In this document: positions 50,316-59,143 of the stretch, piece by piece
Layout: each line of letters begins with the position of its first letter
How positions within the stretch are numbered: position 1 is the stretch's first letter
Assembly: GCA_902765005.1 (NCBI GenBank)
Contig: CACWYB010000003.1
Location: 62,001-126,000, forward strand
From: an uncultured Eubacteriales bacterium
GTDB lineage: Bacteria > Bacillota > Clostridia > Christensenellales > CAG-138
Direction: 5' to 3'
DNA length: 64,000 bases
Translations under genes and position numbers: made by a program
The notes under the pieces: model-generated
The model's database searches: none
What the model saw: the letters and a program-made list of their open reading frames with translations, nothing else
Told to the model about the DNA's origin: nothing

Positions 50316-51995
50316 ATGGCTAAAGATAGAAGAAAAAAGCAAAAGATCCGCACCTATGCGATCATCGCCACGGTGGCCGTTTTGGCCATTGCGCTTGGCG
50401 TGCTGCTGGGCGGAAAGATCTCCGGGGTCCTGTTCTCCGGGCGGGATCTGTTTGTGGATCAAAACAAAACCCAGCAAACCACGCCCACGGCGGCGCCCGT
50501 GACCTTGCCCCCTGTGGAGCAGTATGTTGTGGTGGATAGTCCTTCCACAACGGAGCCTCCTTTCACGCCTGCGCCAACGCCCACCGAGGCGCCCACCCCT
50601 TCGCCCACCCTTGACCCCTATTCCGAGCTGGAGCAGGTGGCGGACACGGGCATGATGAACGGCATCGTGAACATCATGTTCATCGGCGTGGACTATGAGG
50701 CCGCCCGTATCGACAAAAACTGGGCCGGCAAGGGCGGCAATTCCTTCCACTCCGACGTGATGATCGTCTGTGCGGTGAACTTCAACGAGAACAGGGTGGA
50801 CCTGATCTCCCTGCCTCGGGATACCTATGCCAACATCCCCAACGTGAAGGGCGTCTACAAGCTCAACGCCGCCCTCAACTGCGGCACCGACGGCACCAAC
50901 TACGGCCTCTTCTGCGAGAACGGAGAGGGCTTTGAGAAGGTGTGCGAGGCGGCGGAGTGGATGCTGGGCGGCATCGATGTTGACTACTATTACGCCGTGA
51001 CCATGGAGTCTGTCAAGCAAATCGTGGATATCGTCGGTGGTGTCTGGTACAATCTGGAGGGAGACTTCGACAACGGCGGCCGCTACTATAAGGCCGGATT
51101 CCAGTTCATGGACGGTCAGGCCTGCCTGGACTACATGCGGGTCCGCAAGGGCGGCCACGGCCAGCTGTCCACCGGCGACAGCAACCGGGTCATTCGCCAG
51201 AAGAACATGATGGTGGCCATCTTCAAGAAGATGAAGGAGGAGAACATGGTCCTGAAGGTGCCGGAGATCCTGGCCGCCTTCGACGGCGCTCTCTTCACCA
51301 ACTGCACCCCTGCCCAGACCGCGGCGTTGGCTCTCTTCGGCTACAAGCTTAACCCCGAGGACATCGGCGCCCACTCCATGGTGGGGGATTCGGCCACCTT
51401 GTTCCACTGGAACTTTGTGTTCACCAAGCAGTCGGAGCGGGTGAAGCTCATCAAGGAGATCTACGGGGTGGACGTGAAGACCTCCCCCAAGTATTCCCTG
51501 GCTTACGGCCGGTACACCTGGTGCAAGATGCTCCAGGATCAGTATATGGACATCTGCGACCCCCTCAAGTCCGCCGTGCAGAAGCTCATCGACAAGGACG
51601 ATGAGGAGGTGGAAGCATCCCAAGGCGAAGGCGAGGAAGGGGAGGAGGGCGGCTCCAAGGCGTCGCCCAAGTATTCCCAGGCGGACCGGGAGCTGTTCTC
51701 CGAGTTCAAAGCCGCTCTCAAGGAGCTCAAGAGCGCCTATTCCAGCGCGGACAGCGAGGCCAAGAAGGCGGCCAACCGGAGGAGCAACTCCCTGAACAGC
51801 GCCTCCAACAACCTGATGGACAAGATGATCAAGACCCAGGACCTGGCCATCCAGGTGGCGGCAGCCTTCAACTACACCAAGGTGAAGAACATCTCCAAGG
51901 CCTGCTACCCCAACCAGACCCATACCAGCTCCCCCTGGGCGCTGAACTTCTGGAGCAGCCGCAAATACAACGAAATCAGCGTCAACTTCAACTGA
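50316..51995 (+). CDS. LytR-CpsA-Psr (LCP) family protein with C-terminal extension
   Basis: A 559-residue LCP protein, a membrane-bound enzyme that transfers anionic polymers or glycans from lipid carrier to peptidoglycan. One membrane helix near residues 12-34 is followed by a Pro/Thr-rich linker, then the LCP domain with NIMFIGVDYE, the arginine motif DLISLPRDTYANIP and RVRKGGHGQLSTGDSNRV. About 150 residues follow the domain, beginning with an acidic patch (GEGEEGEEGG) and a helical, Lys/Ala-rich part of unknown role. The ATG at 50316 follows GAAGGAG. It is divergent from the GT2 operon. Confidence 0.92.
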   Translation: MAKDRRKKQKIRTYAIIATVAVLAIALGVLLGGKISGVLFSGRDLFVDQNKTQQTTPTAAPVTLPPVEQYVVVDSPSTTEPPFTPAPTPTEAPTPSPTLDPYSELEQVADTGMMNGIVNIMFIGVDYEAARIDKNWAGKGGNSFHSDVMIVCAVNFNENRVDLISLPRDTYANIPNVKGVYKLNAALNCGTDGTNYGLFCENGEGFEKVCEAAEWMLGGIDVDYYYAVTMESVKQIVDIVGGVWYNLEGDFDNGGRYYKAGFQFMDGQACLDYMRVRKGGHGQLSTGDSNRVIRQKNMMVAIFKKMKEENMVLKVPEILAAFDGALFTNCTPAQTAALALFGYKLNPEDIGAHSMVGDSATLFHWNFVFTKQSERVKLIKEIYGVDVKTSPKYSLAYGRYTWCKMLQDQYMDICDPLKSAVQKLIDKDDEEVEASQGEGEEGEEGGSKASPKYSQADRELFSEFKAALKELKSAYSSADSEAKKAANRRSNSLNSASNNLMDKMIKTQDLAIQVAAAFNYTKVKNISKACYPNQTHTSSPWALNFWSSRKYNEISVNFN

Positions 51996-52005
51996 AACAT
52001 GAAGC

Positions 52006-52036
52006 GAAAAGAGCCGTTCCGATGGGAACGGCTCTT
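52006..52036. terminator. Bidirectional terminator between LCP gene and murF
   Basis: AAAGAGCCGTTCC pairs with GGGAACGGCTCTTT around GAT, with T-rich and A-rich flanks, between two convergent genes. Confidence 0.92.
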
Positions 52037-52056
52037 TCTGTTTGCGATTGCTTCCG

Positions 52057-53382
52057 TTATATGGTTTTCAAAAAAGCCGCCGTTTTCTCCAGATGCATCC
52101 CCCGGGAGCCCTTCACCAGGATCACGTCCCCATCCAAAAGCAGGGAAGGGAGGGCGGCGATAAGATCATCCTGGGTGGTAAAGCCAAGGCCGCCCGCAAC
52201 CTGCACGGGGGACTTGAACAGGGGGCCCACGCCCAGGATCCGGTCGATGCCCAGGGCTTTGGCCGTTTCGGCCACCCGAAGATGGAGGGCGGGGGCCTGA
52301 TCCCCTAGCTCCAGCATGTCGCCCAGGATGCAGACCTTACGCCCCTCGGCCCGGGACAGGATCTGCAGCGACGCCTCCATGGAGGTGGGGTTGGCGTTGT
52401 ACACATCGTTGAGCAGGGTGAACCGGGGCAGCTTTTCCACCACCATGCGCCCGTTGATGGGCGTGAAGGCGGCCAGGCCCGCCTGGATCTTCTCGGTCGG
52501 CACCCGAAGGGCAAGGCCCACGGCCACGGCGGCCAGAGCGTTGAGGATCATGTGATGGCCCGGCACCTGCAGTTGGATGGGCAGCTTCTCCTTGCCCCAG
52601 CAGGCGGAGAATCGGGCGCCGAAGAGATCGTTTTCCTCCGCGTCCTGCGCCCTCAAATCGCAGTCTGCCCCAAAGCCAAAGGTGAAGGCGTTGGGGATCT
52701 TGCGTAGGAATTCATCGTCCCCGTTGACGATGATCCGGCCGCCGGGACGCATGTGGGGGAGCATCTCCGTTTTGCCGCGGAAGATCCCCGCCCGTGAGCC
52801 GAAAAACTCGATGTGGGCTTCGCCGATGTTGGTGAGCAGGCACACCGTGGGCTCGCTCATGGCGGCCAGGGCGTCGATCTCGCCGAAGTGGTTTGTGCCC
52901 ATCTCCACCACGGCGCACTGATGCTCCGGCATGAGCCCGAAGAGGACCTGGGGGACGCCGGTTTGGTTGTTGAGGTTCCCGGTGGTGCTGTGGGTGTTGT
53001 AGACGGTGGAAAGGACCGCGCTCACCATGCCCCTCGTCGTGGTTTTGCCGGCGCTGCCCGTGATGCCCACCAGGGGCAGGCTGAACCGGCACCGATAGGC
53101 GTGGGCCAGGGCCTGAAACGCCTTCACGCTGTCCTTCACCAGGATATGGGGATAGGGGGTATCCACCTCGGAAAGGGTGAGGATGGCCCCCTTTTCAAAG
53201 GCGTTGGGGATAAACCGATGGCCGTCGAACACATCCCCCTTCACCGGCACATACAGGGCGCCGGGCACAAGGGTGCGGGTGTCGATGGACACGCTGGTAA
53301 AGCTCTCCTTTACCAGGGCGTCCGGGCCGCAATAGGCGCCGCCGGTGATTTCTATGGCCTGTTGAATGGGAAAGGGGATCAT
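52057..53382 (-). CDS. murF: UDP-MurNAc-tripeptide D-alanyl-D-alanine ligase
   Basis: A 441-residue Mur ligase that adds D-Ala-D-Ala to the wall precursor. Motifs: VSIDTRTLVPGALYVPVKG at the N-terminus, P-loop GITGSAGKTTT, EMGTNHFGEI, NIGEAHIEFFGS and the C-terminal DVYNANPTSMEASL, all typical of MurF. The ATG at 53382 overlaps the ddl stop (ATGA); 13 longer in-frame codons are not MurF-like. With ddl upstream it forms a two-gene unit that makes and attaches the terminal dipeptide. Confidence 0.97.
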   Translation of the reverse strand: MIPFPIQQAIEITGGAYCGPDALVKESFTSVSIDTRTLVPGALYVPVKGDVFDGHRFIPNAFEKGAILTLSEVDTPYPHILVKDSVKAFQALAHAYRCRFSLPLVGITGSAGKTTTRGMVSAVLSTVYNTHSTTGNLNNQTGVPQVLFGLMPEHQCAVVEMGTNHFGEIDALAAMSEPTVCLLTNIGEAHIEFFGSRAGIFRGKTEMLPHMRPGGRIIVNGDDEFLRKIPNAFTFGFGADCDLRAQDAEENDLFGARFSACWGKEKLPIQLQVPGHHMILNALAAVAVGLALRVPTEKIQAGLAAFTPINGRMVVEKLPRFTLLNDVYNANPTSMEASLQILSRAEGRKVCILGDMLELGDQAPALHLRVAETAKALGIDRILGVGPLFKSPVQVAGGLGFTTQDDLIAALPSLLLDGDVILVKGSRGMHLEKTAAFLKTI

Positions 53383-54416
53383 TGATATTTCTCCAGGGAA
53401 AGGGCGATGATCCGTTCGCACAGGGTGATGTAATCCAAGCCGATGACCGCCGCCTCCTGGGGCAGCAGAGAGGTGGGGGTCATGCCCGGGAGGGTGTTGG
53501 CCTCCAGGCAGTAGGCCTCCTCGTCCGCCGTGAGCAGAAAGTCCATGCGGGCGTAGACGGAGAGCTTCAGCGCCCGGAACACCTGCTCCGCGATCCGCTG
53601 CACCTTTTGCGTGGCGGCAGGGCTGATGGGCGCAGGAGTCACCTCCAGGGCCGCCCCGGCCTGGTACTTGTTCTTATAATCGTAGAACCCCTCCTTGGGG
53701 ATGATCTCGATGACCGGCAGGGCCTTACCGTCCAGCACCCCGCAGGAAAGCTCCCGTCCCTGGATGAACTCCTCCACCAGGATGGAGTCCTCCTGCTGGA
53801 AGGCAAGGGCGATGGCCTGCTTGAGCTCCTCCCGGGTCCGGGCGATGGAGATGCCGATGGAGGAACCGCCGCTGTTGGGTTTGGCCACGGCGGGCAGGGG
53901 CAGCTCATCCAGCGAGAAGATCTCCCCCCGCTTGAGGAGCCAGGATTTGGGGGTTAGGATGCCTTCCCGCTCAAAAATAACTTTGGCCGCGTGCTTATCC
54001 ATGCTCAGCCGGCAGCCTTCGGGGGAGCTGCCCGTGTAGCGGATGCCGTGCTCGTCGAACACCTTCTGCACGGATCCGTTTTCCCCGTCGGCCCCGTGGA
54101 GGGCCATGTAGACGATGTCCGCCGCCTGGCAGATCTCGATCACGTTGAGACCGATCCGGTCGGACCAGCCCTGGGGCCGGGAGGCGGCGATGGCGGCAAG
54201 GTCCGGCTCGATCTCCGAGATGGGGGCGGGGGGCAGGGGACGGGCGTTTTCAAACAGCTTTTCAACGGGCATATCCAATTTAGGCATGCCGAAAAACAGA
54301 TCCAGCAAAACGGCCTGATGGCCCGCCTTCAAAAAGGCGTTGGCGGCCATGGTGCCGCTGGACAGGGACACGGTCCTTTCCGGAGAAAGGCCTCCGGCCA
54401 ATACGACTATCTTCAT
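53379..54416 (-). CDS. ddl: D-alanine-D-alanine ligase
   Basis: A 345-residue ATP-grasp ligase that joins two D-alanines for peptidoglycan. Motifs: VVLAGGLSPERTVSLSSG, ALHGADGENGSVQ, VAKPNSGGSSIGIS, ARMDFLLTADEEAYCLEANT and the end block LPGMTPTSLLPQEA. The ATG at 54416 follows AGTGGAG with suitable spacing, while a GTG two codons upstream is possible. It is coupled to murF by a four-base overlap. Confidence 0.96.
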   Translation of the reverse strand: MKIVVLAGGLSPERTVSLSSGTMAANAFLKAGHQAVLLDLFFGMPKLDMPVEKLFENARPLPPAPISEIEPDLAAIAASRPQGWSDRIGLNVIEICQAADIVYMALHGADGENGSVQKVFDEHGIRYTGSSPEGCRLSMDKHAAKVIFEREGILTPKSWLLKRGEIFSLDELPLPAVAKPNSGGSSIGISIARTREELKQAIALAFQQEDSILVEEFIQGRELSCGVLDGKALPVIEIIPKEGFYDYKNKYQAGAALEVTPAPISPAATQKVQRIAEQVFRALKLSVYARMDFLLTADEEAYCLEANTLPGMTPTSLLPQEAAVIGLDYITLCERIIALSLEKYQ

Positions 54417-54527
54417 GTTCACATAACTCCACTTTTTATTTTCTCAGGTATATCATATTTCCCTTAAAAAGACAAATGAACTTTTTTATACGGTCAGTTT
54501 GAGGCAGGCGGCGCATATGCTTTTTCT

Positions 54528-56198
54528 ATGAAGCGTGTCGTGTCCATCCTCTTGGCCCTGTGCCTGCTCCTTTGCTGCGCCCCCGTTGAAGCGGTGGGGC
54601 GGGCTTATCTGCGCCAGCCGGGGTGCGTCCATGGGCAAACTGCCTTTTGCCATATGGCGCTTGCCTATCCGGACCCGGAGGAGGTCCTTTCGGAGCTGGA
54701 CGCCCTTATTCAGGCGGAGGATCGGCCCGAAAAGGAGCGAATCGAGGCTTTTGAAGGGCTCCGGCAAGCGTATGCGCAACTGGTGGGCGCGGCGTCCCTT
54801 GCCTATGTGCGCTACTGTCAGGATGTGACGAATGAGGAGCGGGCGGCGGAATACGGCAAGCTGAACGGCGCCCTCTACGCCGTGCAGAACCGGCTCATCG
54901 AAGCGGAGCAGCGGCTCATGGACCGATACGGCTACCACAGGGAGCGGGGCGAGGCGTACCGGCAGTCCCTGGAGTTGGTCCGGAAGCAGTCCGGTCCGTC
55001 CATGCAGGCCCTGAAAGCAAAGGAGGATGAGCTTTGCCAGGCCTACGAGCAGCTGACGGACACCCTTTCCGTGGAATTCGGGGGCAGAAAGTGGACCTTC
55101 GACAGCCTCATGGCGGATGAGAGCCTGCCCCTTTCCGACTTTCTTGCGGCCCTGGAGGCCTATGAAAAGACGCGCAATCAGGCCGCGGGGCAGCTCTTTC
55201 TGGAGCTCATGTCCCTGCGCAAGGCCATGGCAAAGGAGCTGGCGTTCCCGTCCTATGCCGCCTGTCAATACGCCGCCTTCGGCCGGGCCTATTCCCCGGA
55301 ACAGGCCAGGGAAGCCGCTCAGACGGTGAAGCGTGTCTTCGTTCCCCTCTATGCAGACCTGCGGACGGAGCTGGAAAACGAGGCCAAGTATCTTGCCGGG
55401 GCCGCCTTCCCGGAGGATGAATTCCTGTCGAAAATGGGGGACGCCGTGGAGCGGGCGGTGCCCGGGGCCGGGGCCGCCTGGGCCTATATGCTCGCCTACG
55501 GCCTTTACGACAGCGCCCCCGCCGCCCATAAGCTCCAGGGCAGCTTCACCACCTATCTTTCCGGCTACCGATGCCCCTTTCTTTTCACCCGCTGGAATGA
55601 GGACGCCGCCTCCGTTTTCACCGTGATCCACGAGTTCGGCCATTTCCTCAGCTACTACGTGAACCCTATGGGAACCTACTACGGCGGGGAGAACTTGGAT
55701 CTTGCGGAGGCGGATGCCCAGGGCTTGGAGCTGCTCATGGCGGCGGAATATGACGCCATCTTCGGCCGCTACGCCACCGCTGCCCGGCTGTGCCTGCTCA
55801 TGAACGCCCTGTACGCCGTTCTCACCGGCTTCATGGAGGATGAGTTTCAGCAGCGTGCGTATGCGCTTAAGGAACCCACGGTGGAGCAGCTGAACGCCCT
55901 CTACGGCGAGCTGGCCCGGGAATACGGCTTCGACCGCTGGTTCGGCTACGAGGGCCGGGAGTGGACAGGGATACTGCACACGTTCGCCTTTCCCTTTTAT
56001 TATGTGAGCTACGGCGTGAGCATGCTGGGGGCCGCGGCTCTGATGCAGGGCGGGCGCCGGGCCTATGGGCGGCTCCTCCACAGAAAGACGGGCGCATCTT
56101 TACAGGAGGTTCTGAAGACGGATGTGCTGTCTGAACCATACATCGTGGACGCGGCGGCTTACCTTCGCCGGACGGCCGAAGCGTGGATGAACAAATAG
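54528..56198 (+). CDS. Secreted M3 family peptidase (oligoendopeptidase-like)
   Basis: A 556-residue M3 metallopeptidase-like protein. A signal peptide (KRVVSILLALCLLLCCAPVEA) spans about residues 2-22. The zinc site VIHEFGHFLSYYV (HExxH) lies near residue 370, and the third ligand Glu sits in LDLAEADAQGLELL. The C-terminal helical lobe is complete. M3 enzymes are usually cytoplasmic, so export is noteworthy. The ATG has no clear ribosome binding site; a TATGCT box lies six bases before it. M14 and flippase genes follow. Confidence 0.87.
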   Translation: MKRVVSILLALCLLLCCAPVEAVGRAYLRQPGCVHGQTAFCHMALAYPDPEEVLSELDALIQAEDRPEKERIEAFEGLRQAYAQLVGAASLAYVRYCQDVTNEERAAEYGKLNGALYAVQNRLIEAEQRLMDRYGYHRERGEAYRQSLELVRKQSGPSMQALKAKEDELCQAYEQLTDTLSVEFGGRKWTFDSLMADESLPLSDFLAALEAYEKTRNQAAGQLFLELMSLRKAMAKELAFPSYAACQYAAFGRAYSPEQAREAAQTVKRVFVPLYADLRTELENEAKYLAGAAFPEDEFLSKMGDAVERAVPGAGAAWAYMLAYGLYDSAPAAHKLQGSFTTYLSGYRCPFLFTRWNEDAASVFTVIHEFGHFLSYYVNPMGTYYGGENLDLAEADAQGLELLMAAEYDAIFGRYATAARLCLLMNALYAVLTGFMEDEFQQRAYALKEPTVEQLNALYGELAREYGFDRWFGYEGREWTGILHTFAFPFYYVSYGVSMLGAAALMQGGRRAYGRLLHRKTGASLQEVLKTDVLSEPYIVDAAAYLRRTAEAWMNK

Positions 56199-56214
56199 GA
56201 AAGGAGAGGAAAGG

Positions 56215-57498
56215 ATGGAGGATCTTTCATACGGGGCGGAGGGCTACGCCGTCAAGCTCCTGCAGTACGCCCTGATACGGGCGGGGGAGGACCCGGGGCG
56301 GCCGGACGGCATCTTCGGCCGGCGCACCCGAAAGGCGCTCCTTGCCTTTCAGCGGAGGCAGGGGCTGGCCGCGGACGGCGTGGCGGGACGGCTCACCTGG
56401 GCGGCGGCGTATCCCTTTATTGCCGGGTACGCCCTTCATGCCATCGCCCCGGGGGACACCCTGTATGCCCTGAGCCGGCGCTTTGACACCGGCCTGGAAG
56501 CCCTGCTCACCGCAAATCCCGGCCTTGATCCACTGGACCTGCCCGTTGGAAAGGTGGTGACCGTGCCCCTTGATATGCCGGTGGTGGCAGAGGAGATAGA
56601 CTATTCCGCCCTGCTCACCGGGCTCATCCTCAAGGGCCTCGCCATGCGGTATCCGTTTATCTCGGTGTACGAGATCGGCCGCAGCGTCATGGGCCAGCGG
56701 ATCTGGGCCGCTTCCCTGGGCAGCGGGAAAAAGCGGGTGGGGTACAACGGCGCACATCACGCCAACGAGTGGATCACAACGCCCCTGCTCCTGCGCTTTT
56801 TGGAGGACTATGCCCAGGCCTATGCCAGCCGCGGGCAACTTTTGGGCGTGCCCGCCCGGGCGCTGTTCGAGTGCGCCACCTTGCATATGGTGCCCCTGGT
56901 GAACCCGGACGGGGTGGACATGGTCACCGGCGCCCTCTCCGAGAGCGACAGCTACTATGCCCAGGCCAAGGCCCTTTCCGCCTTTTATCCCGCCATTCCC
57001 TTTCCCCGGGGCTGGAAGAGCAATATCGCCGGGGTGGATTTGAACCTCCAATACCCTGCGAACTGGGAGCAGGCTCGGCGCGTCAAGTTCGATCAGGGCT
57101 TCACCCGCCCGGGGCCCCGGGATTTCGTGGGATTCGGCCCCCTGACCGCCCCGGAGAGCCGGGCCATGGCTCACTGGACGAAGAGGATGGATTTTGCCCT
57201 GACCCTTTCCTATCACACCCAGGGCCGGGTCATCTGCTGGCAGCACGACGGCTATGCGCCGCCCGCGTCCGGGCCCATCGGGGAAGCCTTCGGAAAGAGC
57301 AGCGGCTATGCTCTCGAAGAAACCTCTGTGGGCTGCGACAACGCCGGCTATACGGACTGGTTTTTGCAGACCTTCCGTCGGCCGGGGTTCTCCGTCGAGG
57401 CGGGAAAGGGCCAAAATCCGCTGCCCCTTTCGGATTTGGAGGCCATCTACAAGGATAACCTGCCCATCTTCCTGAAGGGGATCGCCTTGTCCCCATAA
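56215..57498 (+). CDS. M14 family gamma-D-glutamyl-diamino acid endopeptidase-like (LysM, PG-binding)
   Basis: A 427-residue wall peptidase. Residues 1 to about 70 form a peptidoglycan-binding domain (DGIFGRRTRKALLAFQRRQG), about 75-120 a LysM domain (HAIAPGDTLYALSRRFDT), and the rest is an M14 carboxypeptidase fold with the zinc motif GAHHANEW and the NPDGVDM and LNLQYPANW blocks. It resembles Bacillus endopeptidase I, which cleaves gamma-D-Glu-diaminopimelate bonds in spore or cell walls. No signal peptide is seen, so release could follow mother-cell lysis. The start at 56215 follows GGAAAGGAGAGG. Confidence 0.9.
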   Translation: MEDLSYGAEGYAVKLLQYALIRAGEDPGRPDGIFGRRTRKALLAFQRRQGLAADGVAGRLTWAAAYPFIAGYALHAIAPGDTLYALSRRFDTGLEALLTANPGLDPLDLPVGKVVTVPLDMPVVAEEIDYSALLTGLILKGLAMRYPFISVYEIGRSVMGQRIWAASLGSGKKRVGYNGAHHANEWITTPLLLRFLEDYAQAYASRGQLLGVPARALFECATLHMVPLVNPDGVDMVTGALSESDSYYAQAKALSAFYPAIPFPRGWKSNIAGVDLNLQYPANWEQARRVKFDQGFTRPGPRDFVGFGPLTAPESRAMAHWTKRMDFALTLSYHTQGRVICWQHDGYAPPASGPIGEAFGKSSGYALEETSVGCDNAGYTDWFLQTFRRPGFSVEAGKGQNPLPLSDLEAIYKDNLPIFLKGIALSP

Positions 57499-57504
57499 AA
57501 GCCG

Positions 57505-57533
57505 TTGCAAGATGGGCGGCGAAAGTGTATACT
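57505..57533 (+). promoter_or_regulatory. Promoter giving a leaderless mRNA for the flippase gene
   Basis: TTGCAA and TATACT are 17 bases apart; seven bases (TTGCAAT) separate the -10 box from the ATG at 57541, and no ribosome binding site precedes it. Confidence 0.65.
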
Positions 57534-57540
57534 TTGCAAT

Positions 57541-59139
57541 ATGGAAAAGACAAAAAAGACAACCTTTGTGGCGGGCGCCGCCATCCTTGCCTTTGCCGGC
57601 GTGCTGTGCAAGATCATCGGCGTGCTCATCCGCATCTGGGCCTATGATATCATCGGGGAAGCGGGCATGGTCTACTATGAGGTCGTGTTCCCGTTCTACT
57701 CCTGGCTGCTCATCATCTCCAGCTCCGGCGTGCCAACGGCCATCTCCCGCATGGTTTCCGAGCGGTTCAGCGTGGGGGATTTTGCCGGCGCCAAGCGGGT
57801 CTTCCGTCATGCGCTGATCCTGCTCGCCTTGGTGGGCCTGCTCACCACCGCCGTCATGTATTTCGGAGCTGACTTCTTTGTGAAAACCATTCTGGAGAAG
57901 GACGGCACCTATGTTCTGTCCTTCACCACCCTTGCTCCGGCGCTTTTCTTCGTCTCCTGCATGTGCGCCTACCGTGGGTATCTGCAGGGCGCTCAGCACA
58001 TGACGGGCACGGGCCTTTCCCAGTTGACGGAGCAGGTGATCAAGTGCATCGTGGGCCTGACCCTGGCCGCCCGCTGGATGCCCAGGGGACCGGAATACGG
58101 GGCGGCGGGCCTGCTGGTGGGCGTGACCGTGTCCGAGTTCACGGCCCTTCTGGTGGTCATCGCCTTTCGGGTGAAGAACCGGCGGGTCTATCTGCCGCTT
58201 GATGCCAGCCGGGTCCCGGCGAACGAGCGGGCGGTGATCCCGGAGCTGCTGAAGATCGCCGTGCCCATCACCCTGGGGGCCTCCATCATCCCCATCACCA
58301 GCATGCTGGACGTGAAGATGATCTTCGCCATCATGGGCCGCTACATGAGCGAGGCCGGGGTGAACCAGCGGTATGTGGCCCTGTCCACCAACGTGCGCTC
58401 CCTCATCAACCTGCCCGCCTCCCTGACCACGGCCCTGGCCATGTCCATCGTGCCGGCCATCTCCGGGGCCCGGGCCCGGCGGGACCAGGCGGCCATGCAT
58501 CACTTCGCGGGCCTGGGGCTCAAGCTCTCCATGGCCATCGGCATGCCCTGCGCCGCAGGCCTCTTCGTTCTGGGCGGGCCCATCATCCAGATGCTCTTCC
58601 GCAGCATCCAGCCCGATTCCCTGGCCATCGCCACCGCCATCATGCGCGTCGCTTCCATCACCGTCATCTTCATTTCCCTGGTCCAGACCATGACCGGGGC
58701 CCTGCAGGGCATGGGCCGGCAGCACTGGCCCGTGTGGAGCCTGCTGGTGGGCGGCGTGCTGAAGGTGGCATCCAACTTCGCCTTTTTGTCCATGCCCGCC
58801 GTGAATATCCTGGGCGCGTCCATCTCCAACGTGGTCTGCTACGGGGTGGCGGGCATCATCGACACCATCCTGGTGCTCCGGGTCACGGGCCTTCGGGTCC
58901 GGGCCTGGGATATGTTCCTAAAGCCCCTGTTCTGCTCCCTGGTCATGGGCGGGGCCGTGTGGCTGGCGCACAAGGGGCTCTACGCCCTGCACCCGGGCAC
59001 CCTGTGCACCCTTGCCTCCGTGCTCATCGGCGTGGGGGTGTACCTCCTTTTGGCCATCCAAACCCGGCTCTTCTCCCCGGAGGAGCTGGACAGCATCCCC
59101 GGCGGCGGCCGGTTCAAACGATTCCTGAAGAGGGCATAA
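57541..59139 (+). CDS. SpoVB/MurJ-like polysaccharide flippase (MATE/MOP superfamily)
   Basis: A 532-residue membrane protein with about 14 predicted helices, of the polysaccharide-biosynthesis/SpoVB/MurJ branch. Family-like segments are IIGVLIRIWAYDIIGEAGMVYY, ISSSGVPTAISRMVSE and YRGYLQGAQHM. It probably flips a lipid-linked wall precursor. It sits just before yabN/mazG, matching the yabM-yabN order in Bacillus. The ATG at 57541 lacks a ribosome binding site and follows the -10 box at seven bases. It may act in cortex formation, but that is inferred. Confidence 0.9.
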   Translation: MEKTKKTTFVAGAAILAFAGVLCKIIGVLIRIWAYDIIGEAGMVYYEVVFPFYSWLLIISSSGVPTAISRMVSERFSVGDFAGAKRVFRHALILLALVGLLTTAVMYFGADFFVKTILEKDGTYVLSFTTLAPALFFVSCMCAYRGYLQGAQHMTGTGLSQLTEQVIKCIVGLTLAARWMPRGPEYGAAGLLVGVTVSEFTALLVVIAFRVKNRRVYLPLDASRVPANERAVIPELLKIAVPITLGASIIPITSMLDVKMIFAIMGRYMSEAGVNQRYVALSTNVRSLINLPASLTTALAMSIVPAISGARARRDQAAMHHFAGLGLKLSMAIGMPCAAGLFVLGGPIIQMLFRSIQPDSLAIATAIMRVASITVIFISLVQTMTGALQGMGRQHWPVWSLLVGGVLKVASNFAFLSMPAVNILGASISNVVCYGVAGIIDTILVLRVTGLRVRAWDMFLKPLFCSLVMGGAVWLAHKGLYALHPGTLCTLASVLIGVGVYLLLAIQTRLFSPEELDSIPGGGRFKRFLKRA

Positions 59140-59143
59140 ACCC

